A stretch of 34,324 nt of DNA from Solirubrobacterales bacterium (GTDB taxonomy: Bacteria > Actinomycetota > Thermoleophilia > Solirubrobacterales > Solirubrobacteraceae): the NCBI GenBank assembly GCA_019240115.1, contig JAFAYV010000028.1:1-34324 (forward strand), given 5' to 3'. Below the pieces are notes generated by a model. It made no database searches and was not told the origin of the DNA. It was given only the letters and a program-made list of their open reading frames with translations. Each line of letters begins with the position of its first letter. Positions within the stretch are counted from its first letter, which is position 1. This document shows, one piece after another, positions 24,687 through 31,556 of this stretch. Made by a program: the position numbers and the translations under genes.

Positions 24687-25613
24687 TCAGGCGACGAGGG
24701 CGCTGTGGACGAACGCCGTGGCCATGCCGTAGACCAGGTGGAACCCCAGGTCGGGCGTGAGCGCGGCCGGCGACTGGCGCCACGGCGACGGCGCGACGCC
24801 GAGCAGGGGGAGCTCGACGAGCGACACGCCCCACACCGCGGCGCCGAAGCCAAGGCCCGACAGCGCCGTCTGGGCCGGGCTGCACCGCCGGCGCCGCACC
24901 GCTCCGAACGCGGCGCCCCAGCCGGTGCCGTAGAGACCGTGCATGAGAGCGTTGAAGGCGGCCTGCCGGCGGCGCGGAACCCGCGCGCCGGTCGTCTCGC
25001 GCAGCAGCTTGCGGCCGACGTCGCCGGGAGTCGAGCTCGGTTCGCCGTCGGTGGCGCGCAGGAAGGCGACCTGCGCCGAGGTCATCGCCGCCGTCCCGGC
25101 GGCCCCGGCGACCAGACCGAGCGCGGCCGCCGTCACCGGCGAGCGCTTCGGAGCGGCCCCGTCGGGGTCCGAGGCATCGATCGGCGCCGGATCGGGCTCG
25201 GGGCCCGCGGCCGCATAGGCGACGCCGAGCACGAGCGCATCCTCGGCGACCGCCAGCGCGGGATCGGGCAGCGGGGCGCGGCCCCCGAGCAGTGCCCGGC
25301 CCCGCTCGGAGAGATAGGTCGACGCCGCCGCGGTCGCCGCGCCGACGCCGGCGCCGCTGCCGCCACCGATCAGGCGCCCGGCGAGCGCGCCGCTCATGAC
25401 TCGGCCGACGAGCGCCGGGCCGTCGCTGCGCGCCGGGATCTCCGGGTGCTTGTCGCTCGCCAGCTCGCCGGCCGCCGCAAACCCGAGGCCGACCCGCGCC
25501 CATGGGTTGGCGACGCGTTCGCGCGCGGCGAGGCCGGCCCAGGCGCCGAACGTGCGCGCACCGCTGACCGCGCCGAGCACGGCGGCGCGACGCAGCTGTG
25601 ATCTCGTGGGCAC
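24687..25613 (-). CDS. Membrane protein: DUF4126-like N-terminus joined to a YagU/DUF1440-like C-terminus
   Basis: This 308-residue protein appears to have two halves. The first (about 1-130) has SGARTFGAWAGLA and ELASDKHPEIPARSDGPALVGRVMSGALAG, like DUF4126 membrane proteins. The second (about 158-308) has GLVAGAAGTAAMTSAQ, HGLYGTGWGAAFG, LGFGAAVWGVSLVELPLLG and FHLVYGMATAFV, with spaced His-x-x-Tyr-Gly pairs as in YagU/DUF1440. Several Gly/Ala-rich membrane helices are predicted. Both families have no firm function. The GTG at 25613 is the start used. An acidic loop separates the halves. Confidence 0.7.
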   Translation of the reverse strand: MPTRSQLRRAAVLGAVSGARTFGAWAGLAARERVANPWARVGLGFAAAGELASDKHPEIPARSDGPALVGRVMSGALAGRLIGGGSGAGVGAATAAASTYLSERGRALLGGRAPLPDPALAVAEDALVLGVAYAAAGPEPDPAPIDASDPDGAAPKRSPVTAAALGLVAGAAGTAAMTSAQVAFLRATDGEPSSTPGDVGRKLLRETTGARVPRRRQAAFNALMHGLYGTGWGAAFGAVRRRRCSPAQTALSGLGFGAAVWGVSLVELPLLGVAPSPWRQSPAALTPDLGFHLVYGMATAFVHSALVA

Positions 25614-25648
25614 CGCCCGCGGCTACCCGCCGGGCAACCCGGCAAACG

Positions 25649-26266
25649 TCATTCGGCGCCGGCGAGTTCGCGCTCCATCTCCTCGGCGAGCTCGAAATGG
25701 TGGTAGCGGCCGGGCGCTCGCAAGCGCTCGATGACGCGGCGTCGGGTCTCCGGGTCCTTGTCCTGGCTGAGCTTGCGCTTGTAGGTGAAGCGGGTGATCG
25801 GGACGCGGATCCCGACCGTCCCGCGGGCGAGCCGCGCATCCCGCTCGCGGTCGAGCAGCAGCGGCTCGTCGACGTGGCGCTCGAAGTGCTCGACGAGCTG
25901 GCCGAGGACCTCGAGGTTGCGATCGGCGTCGAGGACCTCGGGCACGCCGTGGCAGTGCGCGACCGTGAAGTTCCAGGTGGGGACGGGCGTCGCGCCGGGC
26001 GCGTACCAGCTCGGCGAGATGTAGCCGTGGCGGCCCTGCACGATGATCAGGATCTCGCGCTCCCCGAAGTCGTGGACCTCCTCGTCGGGCCGGCCGACGT
26101 GGGTGACGATCGCCAGCTCCGCGGAGCGCTCGTCGAGGAGGATTGGATAGTGCGACGCGACGAGCCCACCCGGCCCGGCGGAGACGAGCGCCGCCCAGGG
26201 GTTGGCGGCGATGAGCTCGCGCACGACGCTCGGATCGTCGGATGCGAAGAGCGGGTTATGCCGCAT
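25649..26266 (-). CDS. PaiB-like FMN-binding split-barrel protein
   Basis: This 205-residue protein resembles PaiB/FMN-binding negative regulators: MRHNPLF at the start, NPWAALVSAGPGGLVASHYPILL, THVGRPDEE, a LIIVQGRHGYISPSWY segment and PVPTWNFTVAHCHG. The last two are the family's strongest signatures. The C-terminal part has a run of basic and acidic helices (ERLRAPGRYHHFELAEEME). PaiB in Bacillus is linked to control of protease and sporulation genes; here it may be a flavin-dependent enzyme instead. The ATG was chosen because family homology begins at its second residue. Confidence 0.85.
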   Translation of the reverse strand: MRHNPLFASDDPSVVRELIAANPWAALVSAGPGGLVASHYPILLDERSAELAIVTHVGRPDEEVHDFGEREILIIVQGRHGYISPSWYAPGATPVPTWNFTVAHCHGVPEVLDADRNLEVLGQLVEHFERHVDEPLLLDRERDARLARGTVGIRVPITRFTYKRKLSQDKDPETRRRVIERLRAPGRYHHFELAEEMERELAGAE

Positions 26267-26339
26267 GCCGCGATTCTGCCAGTCATCCGACGCGGCCCGG
26301 CGTCGGGGGACGATCGGCTCGAGTCGGCGCGCGAACGCC

Positions 26340-26693
26340 TCAGCCGGGGTCGGCGGCGAGCGCGAAGGGGCTGCCCTCGGAGTCCCGGCAGACCGCCCAG
26401 CGCTCACCCGGATGGATCACCGCGCCGCCGAGCTCGCGCACGCGCTCGAGCGTCCCGGCGAGGTCGGCCACGGCGAAGTAGGGCAACGAGACGGTGTCGC
26501 CCGGACCGCGGCCCCGAGCGTGGACGCCGACCGCCGGGCCCGCGCCGTCCGCGGCACCGTCGCCCCGGGTCTGCCAGCCCTCCCCCTGCCCGGCCTCGCG
26601 CGGCGCGAGCTGCGCATCGAGCAGCCCCGACCAGAATCGCCGGGCGCGTCCGGTGTCGTCGGCGGGGAACTCGATCAGCGCCGGCCGGACCAC
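26340..26693 (-). CDS. VOC (glyoxalase/bleomycin resistance fold) family protein
   Basis: This 117-residue protein has the VOC pattern: VVRPALIEFPADDTGRARRFW, then SLPYFAVADLAGTLERVRELGGAVI and WAVCRDSEGSPFALA at the end. The F-x-v-x-D-l-x-x-t-l-e-r-v-r-x-l-G-g stretch marks the second beta-alpha-beta-beta-beta unit. Function cannot be assigned; one Glu near the end (DSEGSPF) could be a metal ligand. The GTG start is separated by one base from the stop of the DUF4383-like gene upstream, so translation is likely coupled. Confidence 0.8.
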   Translation of the reverse strand: MVRPALIEFPADDTGRARRFWSGLLDAQLAPREAGQGEGWQTRGDGAADGAGPAVGVHARGRGPGDTVSLPYFAVADLAGTLERVRELGGAVIHPGERWAVCRDSEGSPFALAADPG

Positions 26694-26694
26694 G

Positions 26695-27240
26695 TCAGGT
26701 CTGCGGGCGGGTCTCGGCGTCGGGGTCCACGGCCGGGTCCTCGGCACGGTCGCGGGACGATCTGCGGGCGCCGGTCGGCCGGGCCATGGGCCACTCCGCC
26801 GGCTCGGCCACCTCCCGGCGCCGACGCGGGACGAGCACGTTGAAGAGCAGGATGGCGGCGCAACCGCCCCACCCGACCTTCGTCCACGTGTTGGCCGCCG
26901 CCATGCCGAGGACGTTGCCGCTGATCGCCGCGATCACGGCCGCAGCGCCGAGCGCGATGCCGACGATCAGGCTCATCGTCTTGGCCACGAAGTGCTGGGC
27001 GGCCCCGAACAGCAGCACCCCTCCGGCGACCGCGGTCAGCATCCCCGTCCAGCCGTTGACGCCGAAGATGCCGAAGAACACCTTCCCCTCCACTGGCGCG
27101 CTGCCGTTCGGGAAGTTCGAGAAGGGCAGGAAGTGGTGCTGCTTGTAGAGGAAGTACAGGCCCGCCGCGTCGAGGATCGTGCCCAGCAGGAACGCTGGTC
27201 CCCGGGCCAGGCCCGGACCTTTCTCGATCCTTCTCGCCAT
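26695..27240 (-). CDS. DUF4383-like four-helix membrane protein
   Basis: This 181-residue protein has four predicted membrane helices (about 14-30, 58-80, 88-110 and 122-140). The GIFGVNGWTGMLTAVAGGVLLFG region matches DUF4383. A basic, Pro- and Asp-rich tail follows the last helix. Function is unknown. A minus-strand TACGTT box (27247-27252) ends six bases before the ATG, so it appears to have its own leaderless promoter, although it lies downstream of the photolyase on the same strand. The VOC gene follows one base after its stop. Confidence 0.75.
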   Translation of the reverse strand: MARRIEKGPGLARGPAFLLGTILDAAGLYFLYKQHHFLPFSNFPNGSAPVEGKVFFGIFGVNGWTGMLTAVAGGVLLFGAAQHFVAKTMSLIVGIALGAAAVIAAISGNVLGMAAANTWTKVGWGGCAAILLFNVLVPRRRREVAEPAEWPMARPTGARRSSRDRAEDPAVDPDAETRPQT

Positions 27241-27319
27241 GAGCTCAACGTACCCGAGCTGACGGCGAAAATCACAGGCCCGCCGTCCGCGAGCGGACGT
27301 TCCGGCCCGGACCGGGCCG

Positions 27320-28717
27320 TCAGCCGTCGACGCGGTAGCGCTCGAGCGCCCGGCGCCGGGCCTCGGCGTGCTCGACGATCGGCTCCGGATAGTCGGTGCC
27401 GACCCGACAGCCGCACTCCTGCTGGACGTCGTCGGGCATCCGCCACGGCTCGGCGAGGAAGTCGTCGGGCACCTCGGCGAGCTCGGGGACGTAGTGGCGC
27501 ACGTACTCCCCGTCGGGATCGAACCTGTGCTGCTGGCGCGACGGGTTGAACATCCGCCTGAACGCGGGCGCGGGATCGACGCCGACCGACGCGATCCACT
27601 GCCAGTTGCCGTTGTTGGAGGCCTCGTCGCCGTCGAGCAGCAGGCGCATGAACCATCGCTCGCCCCAGCGCCAGTCGATCGCGAGGTCCTTGGTGAGAAA
27701 CGATCCGACGACGAGCCGGGCTCGGTTGTGCATCCAGCCCTCCCGGCGCAGCTGGCGCATCCCGGCGTCGACGACCGGAAACCCGGTCCGGCCCTCGCAC
27801 CAAGCCTCGAAGTTCTTCTCCGAGCGGCTCCACTGCATCCCGCGGTAGCGCTCCTGGAACTCCGAGCGCGCGTTGCGGGGGTGGTGGCCGAGCACATGCG
27901 CATAGAAGTCGCGCCAGCACACCTGCCGGCGCCATGCGTCGGCGCTCGGGGTGCGCTCCAGCCGCTCCTCGATCTCCCGCGGCGAGACGCAGCCGAAGTG
28001 CAGGTAGGGCGACAGCCGCGACACCGCCCGGCCGCTCAGCGTGTTGTGCTCCTCGGCGTACTTCTCGATCGGGCCGCCGAGGAAGCGGCTCAGCGCCTTG
28101 CGTCCGACGGTCTCGCCACCCCGCGCGGGATCGTCGACCTCCTGCCGGAGCCCGAGCGACGTCAGGCTCGGCAGCGTGCCCGCCGCCGCCGTACGCCCGG
28201 GGTCGGGCAGCGACCCCGGGGCGCCGAGCACGTCGCGCCGCGGCTGGCGCAGCCAGTTGCGGTAGAAGGGGGTGAACACTGTGTACGGCTTGCCCGACCC
28301 GGCGCGGATCGGCTCCAGCGCGTCGATCGCGAACAGCCCCGGATGGGGCATGACCTCGACGCCGATCTCCTGCAGCGCGTCCTTGACTTCGCTCTGGCGG
28401 CGGCGGGCGAACGGCCCGACGTCCACGCTGAAGTGAAGCGCTGTGGCATCGACCTCCCGAGCCAGCTCGGCGAGCTCGCGCGCCGGGTCGCCGCGACGGA
28501 CGAACAATCGGCTGCCGCGCCGGCGCAGGGCGTCGTCGAGGTCCCGGAGGCACTCGAGCATGAACTGGGTGCGCGGTCCCGACGCGTGGCGGCCGCCGAG
28601 CAGCCCGTCATCGAAGCAGAACACCGGGATGACGGGCTCCCCGGCGTCGCGCGCCGCCCGCAGCGCAGGGTGGTCGTGGACGCGCAGGTCGCGCCGGTAC
28701 CAGACGAGCGTGCTCAC
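27320..28717 (-). CDS. phrB: Deoxyribodipyrimidine photolyase (cryptochrome/photolyase family)
   Basis: This 465-residue protein is a full class I photolyase: TLVWYRRDLRVHDHPAL at the start, FSPYLHFG-type RLSPYLHFGCVSPREI, WRDFYAHVLGHHP, AWCEGRTGFPVVDAGMRQL and the FAD-binding DGDEASNNGNWQWIASVG. It repairs cyclobutane pyrimidine dimers with blue light and FADH-. GTG at 28717 is the start, with GGAGG at 28726-28730 eight bases away. In-frame upstream starts would translate the repeat DNA. It lies in the cluster with the SRPBCC and epimerase genes behind the MerR-DICT promoter. Confidence 0.96.
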   Translation of the reverse strand: MSTLVWYRRDLRVHDHPALRAARDAGEPVIPVFCFDDGLLGGRHASGPRTQFMLECLRDLDDALRRRGSRLFVRRGDPARELAELAREVDATALHFSVDVGPFARRRQSEVKDALQEIGVEVMPHPGLFAIDALEPIRAGSGKPYTVFTPFYRNWLRQPRRDVLGAPGSLPDPGRTAAAGTLPSLTSLGLRQEVDDPARGGETVGRKALSRFLGGPIEKYAEEHNTLSGRAVSRLSPYLHFGCVSPREIEERLERTPSADAWRRQVCWRDFYAHVLGHHPRNARSEFQERYRGMQWSRSEKNFEAWCEGRTGFPVVDAGMRQLRREGWMHNRARLVVGSFLTKDLAIDWRWGERWFMRLLLDGDEASNNGNWQWIASVGVDPAPAFRRMFNPSRQQHRFDPDGEYVRHYVPELAEVPDDFLAEPWRMPDDVQQECGCRVGTDYPEPIVEHAEARRRALERYRVDG

Positions 28718-28766
28718 GCTGATCGCCTCCGCTCGCCCGCCGGCTTGCTTTCGCGCCGGGCGCGCG

Positions 28767-28961
28767 CTCGGCATCCGGCCTCGCCAGATCGCGCGCCGCG
28801 CGAATCGTCCAGCTCTCGGCATCCAGCCTCGCCTGATCGGGCAGCGCCGGCGTCATCCAGCTGGCTCGCCTGTAAGTCGGCTGCGTGAGTCATCCGGCTG
28901 CTGATCGCCTCCGCCTGCCATCCCGGCCGACATGTCTGGCGGCGGCGTGAATCATCCGGCT
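28767..28961. repeat. Imperfect 48-bp tandem repeat between SRPBCC and photolyase genes
   Basis: Copies start at 28767 and 28815 (CTCGGCATCC, then GCCTCGCC); a third, lacking its first 11 bases, runs 28863-28899. Each ends with a TCATCCGGCT-like motif, and the same motif at 28951-28961 includes the SRPBCC stop codon. The 15 bases around the photolyase Shine-Dalgarno region (28718-28732) recur exactly at 28900-28914. So the ends of both flanking genes appear to have been copied into the gap. Confidence 0.8.
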
Positions 28962-29428
28962 CGCGTCGCGGCGAGCGCGTCGAGCAACTGGGGCACCGCG
29001 CGCTGGCGGTAGTCGAAGATGAGGCGCACATCGCGCCCGACCAGCAGCGGATGAGCGAGCTCGCCGACCGGGCCGAGCGGCAGCTCGTAGTGGACCTCGT
29101 CGCGCACGAGGGTTCCGGCGCCCGCGGCGGCGAACGTGTGGCGGTGATGCCAGAGCCGATAGGGCCCGCGGACCTGGCGGTCGACGAAGCCGGACTCGGG
29201 CTCCCACTCCTCGATGCGCGACGTCCAGCGCAGCGGCGCGCCGCGGTAGCGCAGGCGGTAGTCGATCCGGGTGCCGACCTCCATCTCGATCGGCTCCGAG
29301 CTCAGCACCTCGAAGCGCAGCCACGGTGGCGTGATCAGCTCGAGGTTGCGCGCCTGCGCGAAGAAGGCGAACACCGCCTCCGGCGATTGCGCCACGCGCT
29401 GCTCGCGCTCGAGGCGGTGGATGGCCAT
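28952..29428 (-). CDS. SRPBCC (START/Bet v1-like) family protein
   Basis: This 158-residue protein shows the SRPBCC ligand-binding fold: REQRVAQSPEAVFAFFAQARNLELITPPWLRF, then WTSRIEEWEPESGFVDRQVRGPYRLWHHRHTF and a VRDEVHYELPLG strand, ending in a helix VGRDVRLIFDYRQRAVPQLL. Such proteins bind small hydrophobic ligands. In several bacteria a similar protein accompanies the TIGR01777 epimerase and photolyase. Its ATG is five bases after the epimerase stop, so the two are translated from one message. Confidence 0.9.
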   Translation of the reverse strand: MAIHRLEREQRVAQSPEAVFAFFAQARNLELITPPWLRFEVLSSEPIEMEVGTRIDYRLRYRGAPLRWTSRIEEWEPESGFVDRQVRGPYRLWHHRHTFAAAGAGTLVRDEVHYELPLGPVGELAHPLLVGRDVRLIFDYRQRAVPQLLDALAATRAG

Positions 29429-29433
29429 CGCGC

Positions 29434-30348
29434 TCAGCCTCCCAGGACGTCGGCGAGCGCCGGCTCCAGCTCGGGATGGCGGAAGCTGTAGCCGAGGGCG
29501 CGGAGGCGGTCGGGCACGACCCGCGCGCCCTCGGTGACCATCTCGGCCATGTCGCCGTAGAGCAGCTTGATCGCGAAGCCCGGCACCGGCAGCACCGCGG
29601 GACGGCTGAGCACATGGCCGAGGACGCGCGAGAGCTCGCCATTGGTCACCGGGGTCGGCGCGGTGACGTTCACAGGTCCGTCGGCGTCGGCGTCGCCGAC
29701 GCAGTGCAGCAGCGCGCCGATGACGTCGTCGAGGTGGATCCAGGGCACGTATTGGCCTCCGCCGGCGACCGGCCCGCCGACGCCGAGCCGGAAGAACGGC
29801 AGCATCTTGGCCAGCGCGCCGCCGCTGGGCGAGAGGACGACGCCGGTGCGGGTGTACACGACGCGGACGCCGGGGGGCGCCGCTTGGGCCTCGCGTTCCC
29901 AGGCGACCGTCACGTCCGCGAGGAAGCCCCCGCCTGCAGGCGCCGACTCGTCGATCGGCTCTGAACCGCGGGGTCCGTAGTAGCCGGTCGCCGACTGCGA
30001 GATCAGCACCGCCGGGCGCTCGGACTCGGGCAGCCCCGCGATGCCGGAGACGAGCGAGCGCGTGCTCAGGACGCGCGAGTCCCGGATGCGGCGCCTGGCG
30101 TCGTCGGTCCAGCGCTGGGCGACGTCCTCGCCGAGCAGGTGGACGATGGCGTCGACGCGCAGCGCGTCGGGCGGCGGGAGCTCCTCGGTGGGAGCCGGCC
30201 ACGCGTGGACCTCGGCGCCGTCGCCGAGCACGCGCTGGCCGCGTTCGGGGTCGCGCGAGACGGCCACCACCTGGTCGCCGCGCGCCCGAACCGCGTCGGC
30301 GAGCCCGAGACCGATCGTGCCGGTCGCGCCCGTGATCAGGATCCTCAT
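29434..30348 (-). CDS. TIGR01777 family epimerase-like protein (DUF1731 C-terminus)
   Basis: This 304-residue protein has an extended-SDR fold: ILITGATGTIGLGLADAV binds NAD(P), ISQSATGYYG carries the catalytic Tyr, and PGVRVVYTRTGVVLS follows. The C-terminus VPGFAIKLLYGDMAEMVTEG through LRALGYSFRHPELEPAL is the DUF1731 signature of the TIGR01777 (YfcH) group. Its reaction is unknown. ATG at 30348 follows GGAGG by three bases; a GTG three codons earlier is also in frame. It is the first gene of the cluster behind the divergent promoter shared with the MerR-DICT regulator. Confidence 0.92.
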   Translation of the reverse strand: MRILITGATGTIGLGLADAVRARGDQVVAVSRDPERGQRVLGDGAEVHAWPAPTEELPPPDALRVDAIVHLLGEDVAQRWTDDARRRIRDSRVLSTRSLVSGIAGLPESERPAVLISQSATGYYGPRGSEPIDESAPAGGGFLADVTVAWEREAQAAPPGVRVVYTRTGVVLSPSGGALAKMLPFFRLGVGGPVAGGGQYVPWIHLDDVIGALLHCVGDADADGPVNVTAPTPVTNGELSRVLGHVLSRPAVLPVPGFAIKLLYGDMAEMVTEGARVVPDRLRALGYSFRHPELEPALADVLGG

Positions 30349-30397
30349 CGCCTCCACTCCCTCGTCGTCGTTCGCCTCAACACGTCATCACGCCTGG

Positions 30398-30439
30398 AAC
30401 CTAACCACATGTTGGAAAAGATTGAACGCGCTGTATCGT
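30398..30439. promoter_or_regulatory. Overlapping divergent promoters and candidate MerR-DICT operator
   Basis: This is an AT-rich pocket in a GC-rich region. On the minus strand TTCAAT (30426-30421) and TAGGTT (30403-30398), 17 bases apart, could drive the epimerase-SRPBCC-photolyase genes. On the plus strand TTGGAA (30412-30417) and TATCGT (30434-30439), 16 bases apart, could drive the regulator. The near-palindrome CCACATGTTGG (30405-30415) lies between the minus-strand boxes, where MerR proteins usually bind. All of this is inferred from sequence. Confidence 0.45.
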
Positions 30440-31315
30440 TGCCCCATCGCGGCAGGGGCAAACCCAGAGCTCAGCACCGCGCAACTGGCGGCGCGCACCG
30501 GCCTGAGCGCCGGGACCCTGCGGATGTGGGAGGCTCGCCACGGCTTTCCGCGCCCCGTCCGCCTCCCCGGCGGTCACCGTCGCTATACCGAGCAGGACGC
30601 GGCGTTGGTGCTCGAGGTCCTGCGTCTGCGCGAGCGAGGCCTGTCGCTGAGCTCGGCGATCGCGCGCGCGCGCCAGCGCGACCTCGTACCGGCCAGCTCG
30701 GTCTATGCGGGGCTGCGGCGTCGGCGACCCGACCTCGCTCCGGCGACGATGACCAAGCGAGTCGTCCTGCGGCTCACCCGCGCGATCGAGGACGAGTACT
30801 GCGCGGCCGCGGCGCACGGCCTGCTCGTCGCCTCCTTCCAGCGCGAGCGCTTCTACCGGCACGCCGAGCGGCGCTGGGCCGAGCTGACTCGGACCGCCGC
30901 TCTCTCGGTCGTGCTCGCCGACTTCGCGGCGCCGGATGTATCCGCCTCGCCCGCCGAGGTGGCGATCGATCTCTCGGGCCCCCTCGCGCGCGAGTGGACG
31001 TTGATCGTCGACGCGCCCGGCGCCCGCGCGTGCCTCGCCGCCTGGGAGCCGCCCGTCGACGAGGAGCCGGCCGACGCCGACCGGCGCTTCGAGGTGGTCT
31101 GGTCCTTTGACCCCGCCGTGGTCCGCGCCGCTGCGGAGGTGGCGACCGAGCTGCTGTGGACGCTCGCGCCCGACGTCGCGCGGCGGCTGCCCGCGGACGT
31201 CGATGATCCCACGGCGGCTTCCGACCTGCACTTCGCCACCCGGCTGGCGCAGCGGATGGTCGCCTACCTTGCCGAGCTCGCCGAGCCCCCCGAAGCCGTG
31301 CCCGCGCCCGGCTGA
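30422..31315 (+). CDS. MerR family regulator with DICT sensory domain
   Basis: This 297-residue protein has a MerR helix-turn-helix at about 18-80 (STAQLAARTGLSAGTLRMWEARHGFP, then LPGGHRRYTEQDAALVL). A C-terminal domain resembling DICT follows (about 108-240), with REWTLIVDAPGARACLAAWE and RRFEVVWSFDPAVVRAAAE. DICT has been proposed as a sensory domain in light-response proteins. There is no cobalamin-binding signature, so it is not a CarH/LitR-type B12 sensor. No ATG or GTG is available; TTG at 30422 is the best start, but TATCGT six bases before ATC at 30446 leaves the true start open. It is divergent from the photolyase cluster. Confidence 0.85.
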   Translation: MNALYRCPIAAGANPELSTAQLAARTGLSAGTLRMWEARHGFPRPVRLPGGHRRYTEQDAALVLEVLRLRERGLSLSSAIARARQRDLVPASSVYAGLRRRRPDLAPATMTKRVVLRLTRAIEDEYCAAAAHGLLVASFQRERFYRHAERRWAELTRTAALSVVLADFAAPDVSASPAEVAIDLSGPLAREWTLIVDAPGARACLAAWEPPVDEEPADADRRFEVVWSFDPAVVRAAAEVATELLWTLAPDVARRLPADVDDPTAASDLHFATRLAQRMVAYLAELAEPPEAVPAPG

Positions 31316-31357
31316 TCCGAACGCCGGCGCACCCGGATCCGGGGCGACGTGCTGGTG

Positions 31358-31371
31358 TGTGAGCGCTCACA
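31358..31371. promoter_or_regulatory. LacI/GalR-type palindromic operator candidate
   Basis: TGTGAGCGCTCACA is a perfect 14-base palindrome and equals the core of the ideal symmetric lac operator, with the LacI-family CG centre. It lies 186 bases upstream of a secreted aldose 1-epimerase, a gene that fits sugar control. No LacI-type regulator gene is in the window. Confidence 0.6.
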
Positions 31372-31419
31372 AGTTGTGGTTAGCTCTCGTCGGCGCGCGG
31401 GTAAGAAGCGCGCAGCGAT

Positions 31420-31533
31420 CCCGTCGGCGCGTCTCGGCGACGGGGCACTCGAGGAGAGAGAACGGCCCGCCACGCGTCCGCTCCCACGGGCGGGATAACG
31501 GGCCTGGTCCGTCGTCGAAACGAAAAACGACGG
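31420..31533 (+). ncRNA. Structured 5' leader with competing stems before the secreted aldose 1-epimerase
   Basis: Three parts can be folded. CCCGTCG (31420-31426) pairs with CGACGGG (31438-31444). Then GGCCCGCC (31464-31471) can pair in one of two ways: CCCGCC with GGCGGG (31489-31494), or GGCCCG with CGGGCC (31499-31504); the two share bases and exclude each other. Last, CCGTCGT (31509-31515) pairs with ACGACGG (31527-31533), 12 bases before the AGGAA ribosome site. I do not recognise a known riboswitch class. The remaining gap (31316-31556) shows only the operator. Confidence 0.4.
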
Positions 31534-31556
31534 CGGCACGACGAAAGGAAGTGCGC

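Noticed and set aside
22312-24732. An open frame of about 800 codons on the plus strand across lhgO and the F420-type enzyme
   Set aside because: It spans two well-supported minus-strand genes and shows no domain.
30409-30411. ATG at 30409 as start of the MerR-DICT gene
   Set aside because: It is in a different frame from the HTH and DICT sequence.
30422-31315. Cobalamin-binding photoreceptor (CarH/LitR) identity for the MerR protein
   Set aside because: The C-terminal domain lacks the B12-binding DxHxxG pattern and instead resembles DICT.
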